Under the pieces are notes generated by a model, which was given only the letters and a program-made list of their open reading frames with translations, had not been told where the DNA came from and did not search any database. A DNA stretch of 64,000 nucleotides. Origin: Aurelia coerulea. Its lineage: Eukaryota > Cnidaria > Scyphozoa > Semaeostomeae > Ulmaridae. Positions 28,527 to 40,500 of the stretch are shown piece by piece. The position numbers and the translations under genes were made by a program. Each line of letters begins with the position of its first letter. The stretch's first letter is position 1. The stretch covers positions 25,307,001 through 25,371,000 of the forward strand of contig CM076948.1 in assembly GCA_039566865.1 (NCBI GenBank), in the 5' to 3' direction.

Positions 28527-31500
28527 GTACGTGGTTTGCTTTTCGACATAAGTACATATATATCTCGATTTTTATCCATATAATTTAGAGTTTAACTAAT
28601 TCTGATGGTGTTTATTTCTCATGTTTTGTTTACGATTTTTAGCCGCAACTTGGGAAGAGCAGCAAAATGCTGCAACACATCAACTTCAGGATGAGATGTA
28701 CTTTGCAAGATGGCCGCGTGTTTATTGGAACATTCCTTGCATTTGATAGGCATATGAACTTGATCCTTGGAGACACTGATGAATTTCGCCGAGTGAAGCC
28801 TAAAAATAAGGGTCAAGAACGAGAAGAAAAGCGCGTCTTAGGATTGGTTTTGCTCAGAGGTGAAACTTTGGTGTCACTCACTGTAGAAGCACCTCCTGCC
28901 AAACAGGTGAGTTTTGAAATTGAACCCTGTTTCTAAATGGCCCATAAAAATAATGAGAGAGGTCATTCAAATCCAAAAAATTGTGCAATAAATCAAAGAA
29001 GATACTTTTGACTCAGACTGATCACTGATATAAATTTGCAAAGTGCGCGCAAAGATGCACACCTGGCTATGTTATAAAAACGATGAATCTATTGTCCTTT
29101 CTTCGTTATTTTGAAATTGTGTGTGGATAATCTTTCCTGTGGCCTGCACTCAACGCAACATAAATTGCAGTGTCTGGCTTGTGACTTTATTGTTCAAACT
29201 CACAAATTTTGTAATTTCTCCATGCAATGCAAATGTTTTCCCAATGTTTGGACCTGCAGACCCTATAATTTGCAAGCAAACTGTTACTCAATGTAATTTT
29301 AAAGAAATTATCTAAACATGTATTCTGACATTGATCAATACTTTGCTCTCCAGGAGAGGTCCAAAACTCCAGCTGCAAGTGCAGGGCCAGGTCCAGGAGT
29401 GGGGAGAGCTGCTGGTAGAGGTGTTTCAGCCACAACAATGGGTGCTCCAGCAGGTTAGTGTCAAGTTTTATTTCACCATGCAGCATTATGTGCTTCAAAG
29501 GAATATTAAATACATCGTTTATGATGAACGGCCAGCATTATGGAAATTTTTCTAGATTTAATTGTATGAAATTTTCAACCCCAGATTCTGATTCAGCACT
29601 CAAAATATAGCCTTGCTGCAAATTTTCAAGTGCCTAGTATTTGCTAATAGATTTTACAGTGATAAAAATATGTTATAAAGGATTTGACCACACAAACAAG
29701 TTTGGGTTCTACCCCCAAACTTTTTGTCATCAAGTCCTTTATCTTTGCGTTAAAATTTCCCGTAAAGCAAAACGAGATTTTTATAACCAACTTGACATCT
29801 CAGCAGTTACAGACAATAAAAAATTTTGGAAAACAGTCAAACCTTTTATTTCGGATAAGAGCTCATCAAAATCACGAATAATGTTGCTTGAAGAAGGAAA
29901 AATTGTGTCGAACGAGTCTGATGTAGCTGAAACGTTTAATAACTTTTTTGTCACAATCACCGATTCTCTTGGAATTGTCGAAAATGAAAATATTATTCTT
30001 GATTCTAAAGATGTTAGTGATCCTATCGATCAAATATTGTTTAAATTTTCGACGCACCCAAGTATTCAAAAAATTCGTTCCCTCAATGAGAGCATTGGTT
30101 CTTTCTCATTTGAAAAGGTTTCAATTGAAAATATCAAAAATGGAATTAGTGAACTAAACCCCTCTAAAGCAACCACTTTCAAGAGTATCCCTCCAAAATT
30201 GTTAAAATCTGAGTCAGAACTAGTTTCTACACCTTTGCAAATCATATTCAATAACTCAGTACAACATTCTTCCTTTCCGGATGAATTGAAATTAGCCGAT
30301 GTATCTTCTCTCTTTAAAAAGGAGGTCAAAACCTTCAAGGGTAATTACAGACCCATTAGTGTTCTCCCTACTGTGTCAAAGGTATTTGAAAGGCTTATGG
30401 GTGCTCAAATTTCTTCACATATTTCTCAGTATTTATCATCTCTGCTTTGTGGTTTTCGCAAGGGCTACAATGCTCAACATGCATTGATACGGGCAATCGA
30501 AAAATGGAGAACATGCCTCGACAATGGCGGGAAAGTTGGAGCTATCTTCATGGACCTTTCAAAGGTCTTTGACTGTATTCGACATGACTTACTGATTGCT
30601 AAGTTACATGCATATGGCTTTAGCTGTGAAGCCTTATTGCTTCCCTGGTAGAAGAAGCATGGAAAAACCATGGAATCCCATGGAAAAAGCATGGGGAAAA
30701 TTCCATGGAATCCTTGAAATCCATGGAAATCCATCGGAGCAAAATTCCATGGAAAGCATGGGGAATTTTACCATGCTTTCCATGCTAGCATGGTGAAATC
30801 ATTACCAGAGAAAAGCATGGAGAAAGCATGGATAAGCATGGGTAGTGGATCCATGGAATTCCATGGAAGTCCATGGAAAAAGCATGGGGAAAATTCCATG
30901 GAAATCCATCGGAGCAAAATTCCATGGAAAGCATGGGGAATTTACCATGCTTTCCATGCTAGCATGGTGAAATCATTACAGGGAAAAAGCATGGAGAAAG
31001 CATGGATAAGCATGGGTAGTGAGACGATGGAATTCCATGGGATTCCATGGAAGCATGCCAATCCATGGAAATCCAGTGAAACCATTGGTGATCTGGTCCA
31101 AACTTGCCCTTGCAGGGGCTTGGGGCGGGGGTAATCGTTTTGGGCTATTTGTGCCTTGTATAAATATTAGGGTTTGGGGCTGGGGGCTGCAACACAAAAT
31201 TGTATTCTCAACTTGTTAGTACATACAGTAAAATGGCACACAATCGACAAACACACGAATCTAAATGGTTATCTTCCATTTTTCAAGCATTTTGGTAGCC
31301 TGCACGTTTTTTTATCATAAGAAACAAGTACTACACGTTCAAGAACAATTAAGAAACCCTAACATTTTATTTGTATAATAAGAGTCGGTCGATTACAGTT
31401 CACGCAGCATTGCATTTGTAAATATCAAATTTTCACTGCAAAACATTTCGTAACTTTCGTAAGAGTAAGCATGGCTTATTCGTGGTGGTGGTGGTGACAA

Positions 31501-34500
31501 TATCAATGCCAAATGCAAGCCCTTTGTCAAAAAGAAGGCTTATATTTAAACCATATTTAACGCAATTTTAGACTGCAAAAATAAGGAACTAATTAGGAAA
31601 CTTTTACAACTAGAACATCAACATTTTCATGTGAAATTAAGAAACTTTTTGTACTGCATGTTTTTTTATAAGAAACTTGGATCAGCACTTAGTGTTAAAA
31701 GTTTCTTAATTTCGCATGAAAATTTTGATGTTTTAGTAGTAAAAATTTCTTAATTTTCTTATTTTTTGGGCCTAAAATTTCAATATTGTTCAAATTTGAG
31801 GCTTCTTCTCAACAAAGGGCTTCCATTTTACATTGACATTGTTATCACGAATAGGCTATGCACATTCAGGCAAAAAATTACCAATTTTTGCAGTTAAAAG
31901 TTAAAAAAAGATAAAGGTACCTTTATTAGAGAGACATAGAATAAAAGAGACATAAAGAAATTGAATTTTAAGAGTTTCTTAACCGTTCTTGAGCGTAGTA
32001 CTAGAGTTCCTTAAATTTTTGGTCATCGTAGTACTAGTTTCTTATATACCAGTTTCTTATAAAAAGACGTGTAAGTGCTGATCCAAGTTTCTTATAAAAA
32101 ACGTGTACTTCTTGAATCAGTTATGTCACAGTAATCGTTGCACAAGTGAACATTTAAAAGCACACACAAATCTACAAACGTCGACACTAAAAAGTATTGC
32201 TATTGTATCAAAAATTTCTCCCCTCTAGTTTTGTGAAGATTTCCATGAATTGTTATTTCCTCGGTTATTTCCCCTGCCCACCCAAATAAGGGTGGATTTT
32301 TGCCCAAAAAGGCTGACTTTTGAGCATTTTCTAACGTTTCTTCTGCCCTCCCATGTAGCCCCCTTTCTGATACACTTACGCAGTGTTCGTCATATTGAAA
32401 CCATGTTTGAACGTAAAATAGATCTTGTTTTTCATTGACATTATACCAAACGAGTTATATTTGCTTCTGTTGTTAATATTTGCGAACGAATTACATAGAA
32501 ATGAGCTATGATCATAAGTAAGAAGAGCATGACATTTTCATTTCCTAAATCGTTTTAATCATCAACGGTAAGAAACTTCTCAACTTTGTACCAATGTTTT
32601 CCACGAGGGGCATGTCTCTCCCAAAAAATCTCGTGAATACTTTTGCCTAAAATCTTTTTGTTTTGAAATATATAATTATATATATATATGAACCGAAACT
32701 GCTTTGAAGAAATCTTGTGCGCTTTTTTGAAAGAGTGAAATGCCCCATGGTTTTCCATAAAAAGAGGAATAAAGCACATTTTGCTGACAAATGGCTAAGA
32801 GGCAGAACAGTGTGTTTCCATTTTCCAACTATAGAAAATTGCAAAACGCTTCGTGTTCTCAGAGAACCTGATTTTTTATTGCTTGTTTGAAGTTTCTTCT
32901 GATCATCGTCGATCGTTTCGAGAGAAAAACACTCGATAGTTTAGTGGCCTCCAAGATACAGTATCTACAACTGAATGATTGTGAGATGTTTGTTGCTTTT
33001 TAGGGTATTTTGATCTCTATTTACATCCTAACGATTGCAATTGCAAAGAGAGAACCGATAAGAATGGTGATATTAACTAGATGTTGATATGATATTTATA
33101 CTCACGTAATAGTTGCATAATAACTATTACCTTGTTTCAATGATTTAAAGCTTCTTACAACGAATCTTCCATGAATCTTCGACAGAACGTTACATCCAAC
33201 AAAGCCATCCAACAAAATCCTTGTCATACAGCATGAAACTGTTGTGTGCTTTGCGCCTTTTTTCAAATTTAAACCTAACGTTTTTTACAAAAAACAAACA
33301 CATCGTCCAATTTTCCCAGAAGGCTCATTCAGTCGTTAATTATGGCCAGGCTCATTTTCTTCATTGTTTCAAGAAATTCCATAAAACTCAATGGACCCCT
33401 TGAGACTGATTTAACAACAGATATTCATTATGCAAAGAAAGGAACTGTTTCGAAGTCCATAAGGACAGAACTATAATGCTAATGAGAGCCCTCGAGGCAT
33501 AAACTTATTACAGTCATGTCTTCCTGCAAAAAACAAGGAGATGGAGACTGCGTTTGTAGTTCGTAGTTGTAAGGCAGCCTATGCAACCATAAATACGCCA
33601 CAGTATGAATCTTGATTACAGAGGAAACAGAACGCTTCAGGGTATTTATATCTCGCAGGCTCAACCAAAGTAACTCACCATGGACCTAGCATTGCTGTTG
33701 CATGAGCCCAATAATGATCGTCAAAGAAATATAACTCCCACAGTACTAGTGCAAGCCCATAAATCAAGACTTGAACAAACTCAAGAGTTTCTGCAAGACA
33801 CTTCAGATATGTACTTGCGAAATAATTGAAACAAATTACAGGGCCACGATTAAGAATGGGTGGTTGTTGTTTTTGGATGATTTGGGGACATTGAAAGATC
33901 TTTGTCCATGATTTCCCCTGCTTTTCCATGCTTTTACGAATTATCCATGCTTTCCATGCTTATCCATACTACCAAAAGTTGTCCAGAGTAGATCCACCTA
34001 TGCTTTCCATGCTTTTCCGTGCTTATACACATTTTCCATGCTGCAAGTATCCATGCTTTCCGTGCTTATCCATGCTGCAAAAGTTGTCCAGAGTAGATCT
34101 ACCCATGCTTTCCATGCTTTTCCGTGCTAAGAATAATTTCTCCATGCTTTTCCATGAATTTCCATGCTACCTTCGTGGCTGAGTTAGACTTCAAAGCATG
34201 GGAAAGCATGGGAAGCATGGAGATTCCATGGAATTTCCATGGACTCCGTGCTTTTGCCCATGCTTTTTCTACCAGGGTTGTCCACAGTTATCTGGAAAAT
34301 TGGCAACAAAGAGTAAAAATCAATGGAGCTTTCAGTAACTATAAACATATTCAGCTTGGTGTTCCCCAAGGATCTGTCCTTGGACCTCTCTTTTTCAATA
34401 TCTACGTCAATGACCTTCTGTTATCGATTCAAGAGACAGATATATGTAACTATGCCGATGATACAACCATTTATACGTGCGATGTGGGTCTCAAAAATGT

Positions 34501-37500
34501 AATCTCCAGGTTAGATCAGAGAGATGAGTGTTGCTGCTAAATTTGCCTTCAATAGAAAATCAAGCGCCTTGTATAAGGACAAGAATCGTTTGAAAGCAAT
34601 ATTTTGATCTTTATGTCAAACGAGGATGATACGCAAAAAATCAAAAGTCATTACCCCCAGTTTGCTTAGTTCGTGCATGAAACTATTGGTGCATCTGTCT
34701 CAAATTAGATGTCATGTGAGATTTACGATAACGCAAAATTGCTTATGCGGAACCCTGCAGAATGTTTCTATTCGCGGGCTTCTAATTTGAGGCAAGCAGT
34801 CACGAAGATAACCTCTGTGCAGAATCATATGCATGGAGATCTTTTGGTTCAGTGTGACCACCTGCCTTCCCCCAGTCAATGCGCCATTGTTTGCTGTAAT
34901 TCTGCATCTTTCCTCTCAACTTCACCTGCGACGTTTGCATCTGTAGCTGTGTAGGAGGGGGGTCCTTCTACCTTCGGTGATGCTGCGAATGCTAGCCTCT
35001 GTGCAGGCCGCCGGTTACATCATCCTCTAAACTTGACTTATTTGCATAATGAATACTATCAATAAGTGGCTAATGATGCGTTCGTTCTAGAAAACGATTG
35101 TTTCAACATAATTAAGCTGCTAATGAAGTCAAGAACGTGCCAATTCTGGGTAAATTTGTTGTTGTGCCAGTGTAAACATCGTGGTGATTTATCCATCTTA
35201 TGGTGTCAAATCTGTCTAACATGAAATAAGCCCACGTCAAATGTTGCTATAGGATCGCGGGAAACTTCTGTCTTGTATGCGCTTTCTGTGCGCTTTCTTT
35301 ATTTCAGTGTCAGTTAGCAGAGATAAAACGTTAATCAATTGCTTTAACGAGCGTGACGGACTTTCTTTCTTTCTTTCTTTCTTTCTTACTGACCTGGAGC
35401 CCCCTCTTAGATTACAAAGTACTTTGTAATCAAAAATGACTCTAAAATTATAATCGAATGGTTCGCAAACAAGTACATGAAACTTAACAAAGGTAAATGC
35501 CACTTTATGATTTTTGGTGAAAAAACAGATCGATGAGAAAGATGTCGGCATAAATATTGGCAACTGTACCGTCAATAATTCACAAGAGGAGAAACTTTTA
35601 GGGGTTTTGATTGATGCAAATCTCAGTTTTGAAAAGCATGTAAACAATATTTGTAAAAAGGCTGGTAACAAACTATTTGCTTTGTCACGCATGTCCGCAT
35701 ATCTAGGAACTGACAAATTAAAACTTTTGATGAGAGCATTTGTAACTGGCCAGTTCCAATACTGTCCTTTGGTATGGATGTTCCATAGCAGAAAGATGAA
35801 TAACAAAATCAATAGGCTGCATGAGAGAGCCTTACGAATTGCGTATAAGACTATACTTCCAGCTTTGGAACCTTATTAGAAAAAGATAGATCTGTAACAA
35901 TACATCAGAAAAATGTACAATTGCTAATGACTGAAATGTTCAAAACTACTAATAATTTAAACCCCAGTTTTATGGACAAAATTTTCCTGCAAAGAAGTCT
36001 CACATTATTTGGGAAATACCAATACATTCTTACTTCCTATGGTACATACAGTTAATCATGGTACTGAAACAATCCGATACAGAAGGGCTGCGTATTTGGC
36101 ACTCTCTTCCTCAGGAAATTAAGGATTCAAACTCTGTGCATCAATTTAAGAATAAAATCAAACATTGGACCAATGAAGGCTGCGACTGCAGACTTTGCAG
36201 GCAGTACATTCCTCAACTCGGCTTTCTATGATTTTACACCTTTTTTAATATGAACTTTGTAATTTGATTTGAACATTGTAATTTGATTTGAACTTTGTAA
36301 TTTTATTGACTAGTTTTACTTGTATATATATATATATATATATTTCTGTATTTAATGTGTTGGCTTGAATTAGCTTTGAATTAGTTATGTAAGTTGCCAA
36401 CGTAAAACAAATTGATAATAATAATAATATAGCTAGATCCTTTATTATGACTGTAAAATTAATATATAGCAAATACTGGGGACTCGAAACCTTGCAGGAA
36501 GTCTTTTTTGGGTACTGATCAATCCAAAGCTGTCGTCAAAAATATGATCTCAAGATTAATGTACTTGCCTGACAAGGCACAGCACAGGTTTCATCTCCAC
36601 AGAAAATATGCTGCAAAATGTCGTCACCTGGATCTTTATAATATCCATACCTTTGGAGCACATTGTTAGCACCAGTGAGAAGATTGCATTTATGCTCTCT
36701 GCAATTAATGTGTGTACACCACCAGATGTAAAGTTGTGAAGGTGAAGGTGAAGTTGCGTTTTTCAGCACCAAGCGCTGGGATTGCAGAAATAGAGCAGAC
36801 CTAATCGAGTCCGCGACCCCTTGTCATGACGCTCAAATGGTGGGGTCCTACCGTGTATCGAACCCACGCCGCCTGACTGTTCTGGCTGCAAAGTCAGAGG
36901 ATTACACCACTGCGCCACAACACCTTATGCAGTTGTAAAATTTTTGTCTTTGTAGGTCTTGCTGGCCCAGTCAGAGGTGTTGGAGGACCATCTCAGCAAG
37001 TCATGACACCACAAGTTGCTGCTGCTGCTAAAGGAGCAACAACAGGTACAAACATTTTCAGTCATCAAATGATACCGGTTTTTTACAGTAACTAAATGGA
37101 GCTTAATGGTCTAGTCTAAACATAGCACAAAAGAATGACATGTGCCGCTTGCGTTCCCTTTGTTTTCATCAAGCAAGAACATCTAATGCAATTGGTTTTA
37201 TTTAGATTGACCCAGTTCCCATAGTCGTGTTACTTTCAACTTTGCTGATTTAACTTTGAGGATGGTACACTCTTTTTCCAAAAGAAGACTGTAAATTTTG
37301 AAGAAATTTTTGTTTTGAGCCTGAATATAAACATCGCAAAACAGGCAACTGCTGAAAAATGAGACACAAATATTCTAGCAGAGGCTGAGCAATATTCTTA
37401 ACCCTTTGCGTGCTGAATTGTTTTCAGGTGATTGCCCTGTGAGACTGAATATTTTCCGCAAGAATTCAAATATGGCAGTTCAAAATTTCAAACTTGTTTT

Positions 37501-40500
37501 TCATCGGCAAGAAGTCTTTTTATTCGAAAATAAAGTTTACAAATATTGTTCAAAATTAACTGTAGTTTTCATTTCTTGTCTCTATATTACTGCTAAATAC
37601 CTTACTTTACCTTATTTAGCGGGAGAATGACTTTGGAGTGAGTTGCGATGTGTTTACAGCTCCGCTCCGGCAGCCGCCGCTGCTTAGGCCCATTTTTTCT
37701 TCCACTGCGTCACATAGAGGCTATCTACCGTACCAGAAGGAGGCTAAATCAAAAGAGCAGCCCTCGCGCATCAAAATGAGATCTTTCGCAAGCTGATTGC
37801 TAGTGGAGAACGTAATTTATCGAGAAAATAAAACAGATGAAAATTTTGAGAAGTTAGAGAAAAATCGAAGAAACACTACGCGATGAAGTCGGAAAAACTT
37901 GGATTGCCAATAAATCGTAAAACTTCACTGTAAACCATGGTAAATTTTTGTCACAGACAACACTAAATTCCCTGTTAAAAACATTGAGCAAAATATTTCC
38001 GCCTGTTTTGCATCCGATCGATCCACAGAGGGAAATAAAGTAGAGGAGGTACTTCGGCCCATATCTGGGCCCGCAGCATGGAAGTGAAAGTTTTGCTGGG
38101 CCCAAATTTGGGCCTGCAGCATGCAAAGGGTTAAAATATTCTTAAAAATTGGATGATTCTGAGCCTGAATTAACATTATACTTATAAAAAAGAGTGTATA
38201 TAATTAATCACTACTAGGGGAAGCGACTGCAGTCTTCTTCCAATGTTAAGAAAATTATGGACATTTTTTGCTAATTATTAGCAAGAAAGGCATTAACTGA
38301 AATAGTAGCGCTTTGCCCCAATATTTAGAAAATTACCTGTCACTGTAACTGTAAAGAAAAAGAAATATTCATTCAAAAAATACTTTTGCTACTTTTGAAA
38401 AATTAGTTGTTCAGTGGCTGGTCTCTGATAAGAAGGAATGTTTTGGGGATGGGCTATTGAAGTAGGCATATGCTTTCAACAGAGGGATGCAGTCCACTAG
38501 CTAATAGAAATTTATGCCCCTCACATAACTACATTCCGTAAAAATGTTTGTGTTACCATGCCCACCCATTTTCATTTGATCTATATTCCTTGATGAGAAA
38601 GAAAATAGATACTTGACTCTACTGTTCCTTTGATTTTATAGGTTCTGCACCAAGACAATATGGTGGACCAGGCTCCGGACCCCCTGGCTCAGGACCCCCA
38701 GGTCCAAGAATGTCTGGACCACCTGGTGGACCTCCTTCACGACCCCTTGGCCCAGGTTTGTCCAAATTCATTTGCCATGCCTCTCTTAAAACATGCTCTA
38801 TAAGTCCAAGTTAGATTTTCATCTATCCATTGAAACTAGAATCGTTGAAATAGGTCAAATATATATAGATAATTTTCTACTAATTGAAAGATCACCGTGT
38901 AAATTCTAGTTGTTTGTGTGATTTTCTAGCCCATCAGAGACACAAAGGAGAAATCAAGAGGAGTAGGAAGTTAATTTCAGATGACATTAAGTTTATTTTC
39001 AAGCTCTCAAAAGGAAAACTTTATCAGTTCTCAGGGATATTACAGTCAAAGTGGAAGAACCTAAGTTTTTAATATTCAAGAAATAGTTTTATCTTCGTTG
39101 GATTTTGTTTTCTTTGCATGACAAATCCCTTCAATATTCTTAATTGTTTGTTTCCAAGGGAAAGAGCTCCTATTGTAATGCACTATACCATACTCCGCCC
39201 AATGGAAGCAATATTCCAATAAAAACTGAAGCAAATAACAAAGCAATATTTGAATAGTCATCCAATCATGAAGATATATTTTCAAATATTCTTTGAATTT
39301 ACATGGTACTCTTCTTCCACTTTGACTGTAGCCAGTTATCAATGGATTTTCAGCAATTGACACTTTAGCTACTCTACAAAAGAGTCTAGATCAAGCAATA
39401 TTTTCATGTGTTTGCAGATATCTCACACATTTTCAAATGAGCACAACAGCAATACAAGCTCAAATGCCACTTAGTTTAACTTTTTGAGTATAATTTTATG
39501 AAAATATTGCTCAACCCAGACCCTTTTGTAGAACAAGAAGGGCCTGTTGGAAGCATCTGACAAATAGTGATTTTTATCCACCATTTTACTGCCAAGGGAC
39601 ATTAGTTTGTTTAATTCTCTCATAATTTGAAAAGATTATATATAAAACGCCAAAAATTGCAGATAGTTGTGTTTTTGGACATTTCATACATGATATAAGT
39701 TTAATGTCTGAACTTTTTTGTAGTCCAAAACTGCTAGTGTCTGAAATTTTTCACAGCATAGTAAAATCACTGCAAAACATTTCCACTGTTTGAAAACGTA
39801 ATGTCTTGCTCACAACGCATTTTGCATTGAAAAAGAATGCAATTTAATCAGAAACTGGTTTTATTTTTTCTTAAACTAAGTGCATCTTAGCTACTGTTCT
39901 CATCACCCTCAACAATAATGATTTCTAGAAATTTATGACCAAGAATCCTTAAAATGAAGCACAACCTATAAATGTATAACATTTTTAGTATGAAATAAGC
40001 AAAAATAAATTGTAAACATTTTCTTTCTTAGTTGTCCAAAATTTCTGTAAAATATCTGAATTTCCATGAAAAACCTTGGAAAATTCTGTCCAAAAATCTT
40101 TTGTCCAAAATTTATTTGTCCAACACTTTTGGCATTCAATGTATGCTATTTGCTATTTTAGGCGGACCTGGTGGACCAGGACCCGGTGGACGTGGTGGCC
40201 CACCAATGGGAATGCCACCTCCTGGAATGCCTCCTCCTGGTATGCCAATGATGGGTAGGGGGATGCCCCCACCTGGTATGCCACCCCCAGGCATGCCCCC
40301 ACCAGGAATGCCACCACCAGGAGCAAGACCAGGCATGGGTGAGTACATCTTTGTGATTTTCTTCAATTCTTTTGTACAAGTTGCTGTAACTGGATGTTAT
40401 TAGTACTCATCAGTCATACTTTTCTTTAGCTTTATTGCAAAATTTGTTGGGTTTTGAATGCTTTTTAAATGCAAAGGACAGAGTATTCCAAAGAGGGGGC

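Larger units (their letters stand above)
30643..34277. mobile_element. CCCTGGTAGAA-ended DNA element with CATGG subterminal arrays (3.6 kb)
   Basis: CCCTGGTAGAAGAAGCATGG at the left and CATGCTTTTTCTACCAGGG at the right are inverted ends. The sequence on both sides reads through as the LINE reverse transcriptase ([13 protein letters not shown] then VHSYL), with TT on each side. About 450 bp at the left and 330 bp at the right are crowded with AGCATGG and TTCCATGG words. No transposase frame is seen between them. Confidence 0.8.
29641..36430 (+). mobile_element. CR1/Jockey-like LINE in SNRPB intron 3, split by two insertions
   Basis: Plus strand, same orientation as SNRPB. Block 1 (29641-30642) covers the RT front: [18 protein letters not shown] and FMDLSKVFD, the catalytic-Asp motif A with Val for Ala. 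Block 2 (34278-~34520) has [20 protein letters not shown] and the catalytic YADD box. Block 3 (~35430-36210) has the C-terminal part, with a stop at 35533-35535 and frameshifts, ending CDCRLC. A (AAT)n-like tail lies near 36411-36430. No endonuclease domain is seen, so it is 5'-truncated. Confidence 0.87.

Noticed and set aside
30596..31134. Met/Trp/Lys-rich frames around 30.6-31.1 kb
   Set aside because: Translations of the CATGG subterminal repeats; no start, domain or codon bias.
35237..35812. 191-codon minus-strand frame
   Set aside because: Lies antisense to the LINE reverse transcriptase block and a CTTT microsatellite.
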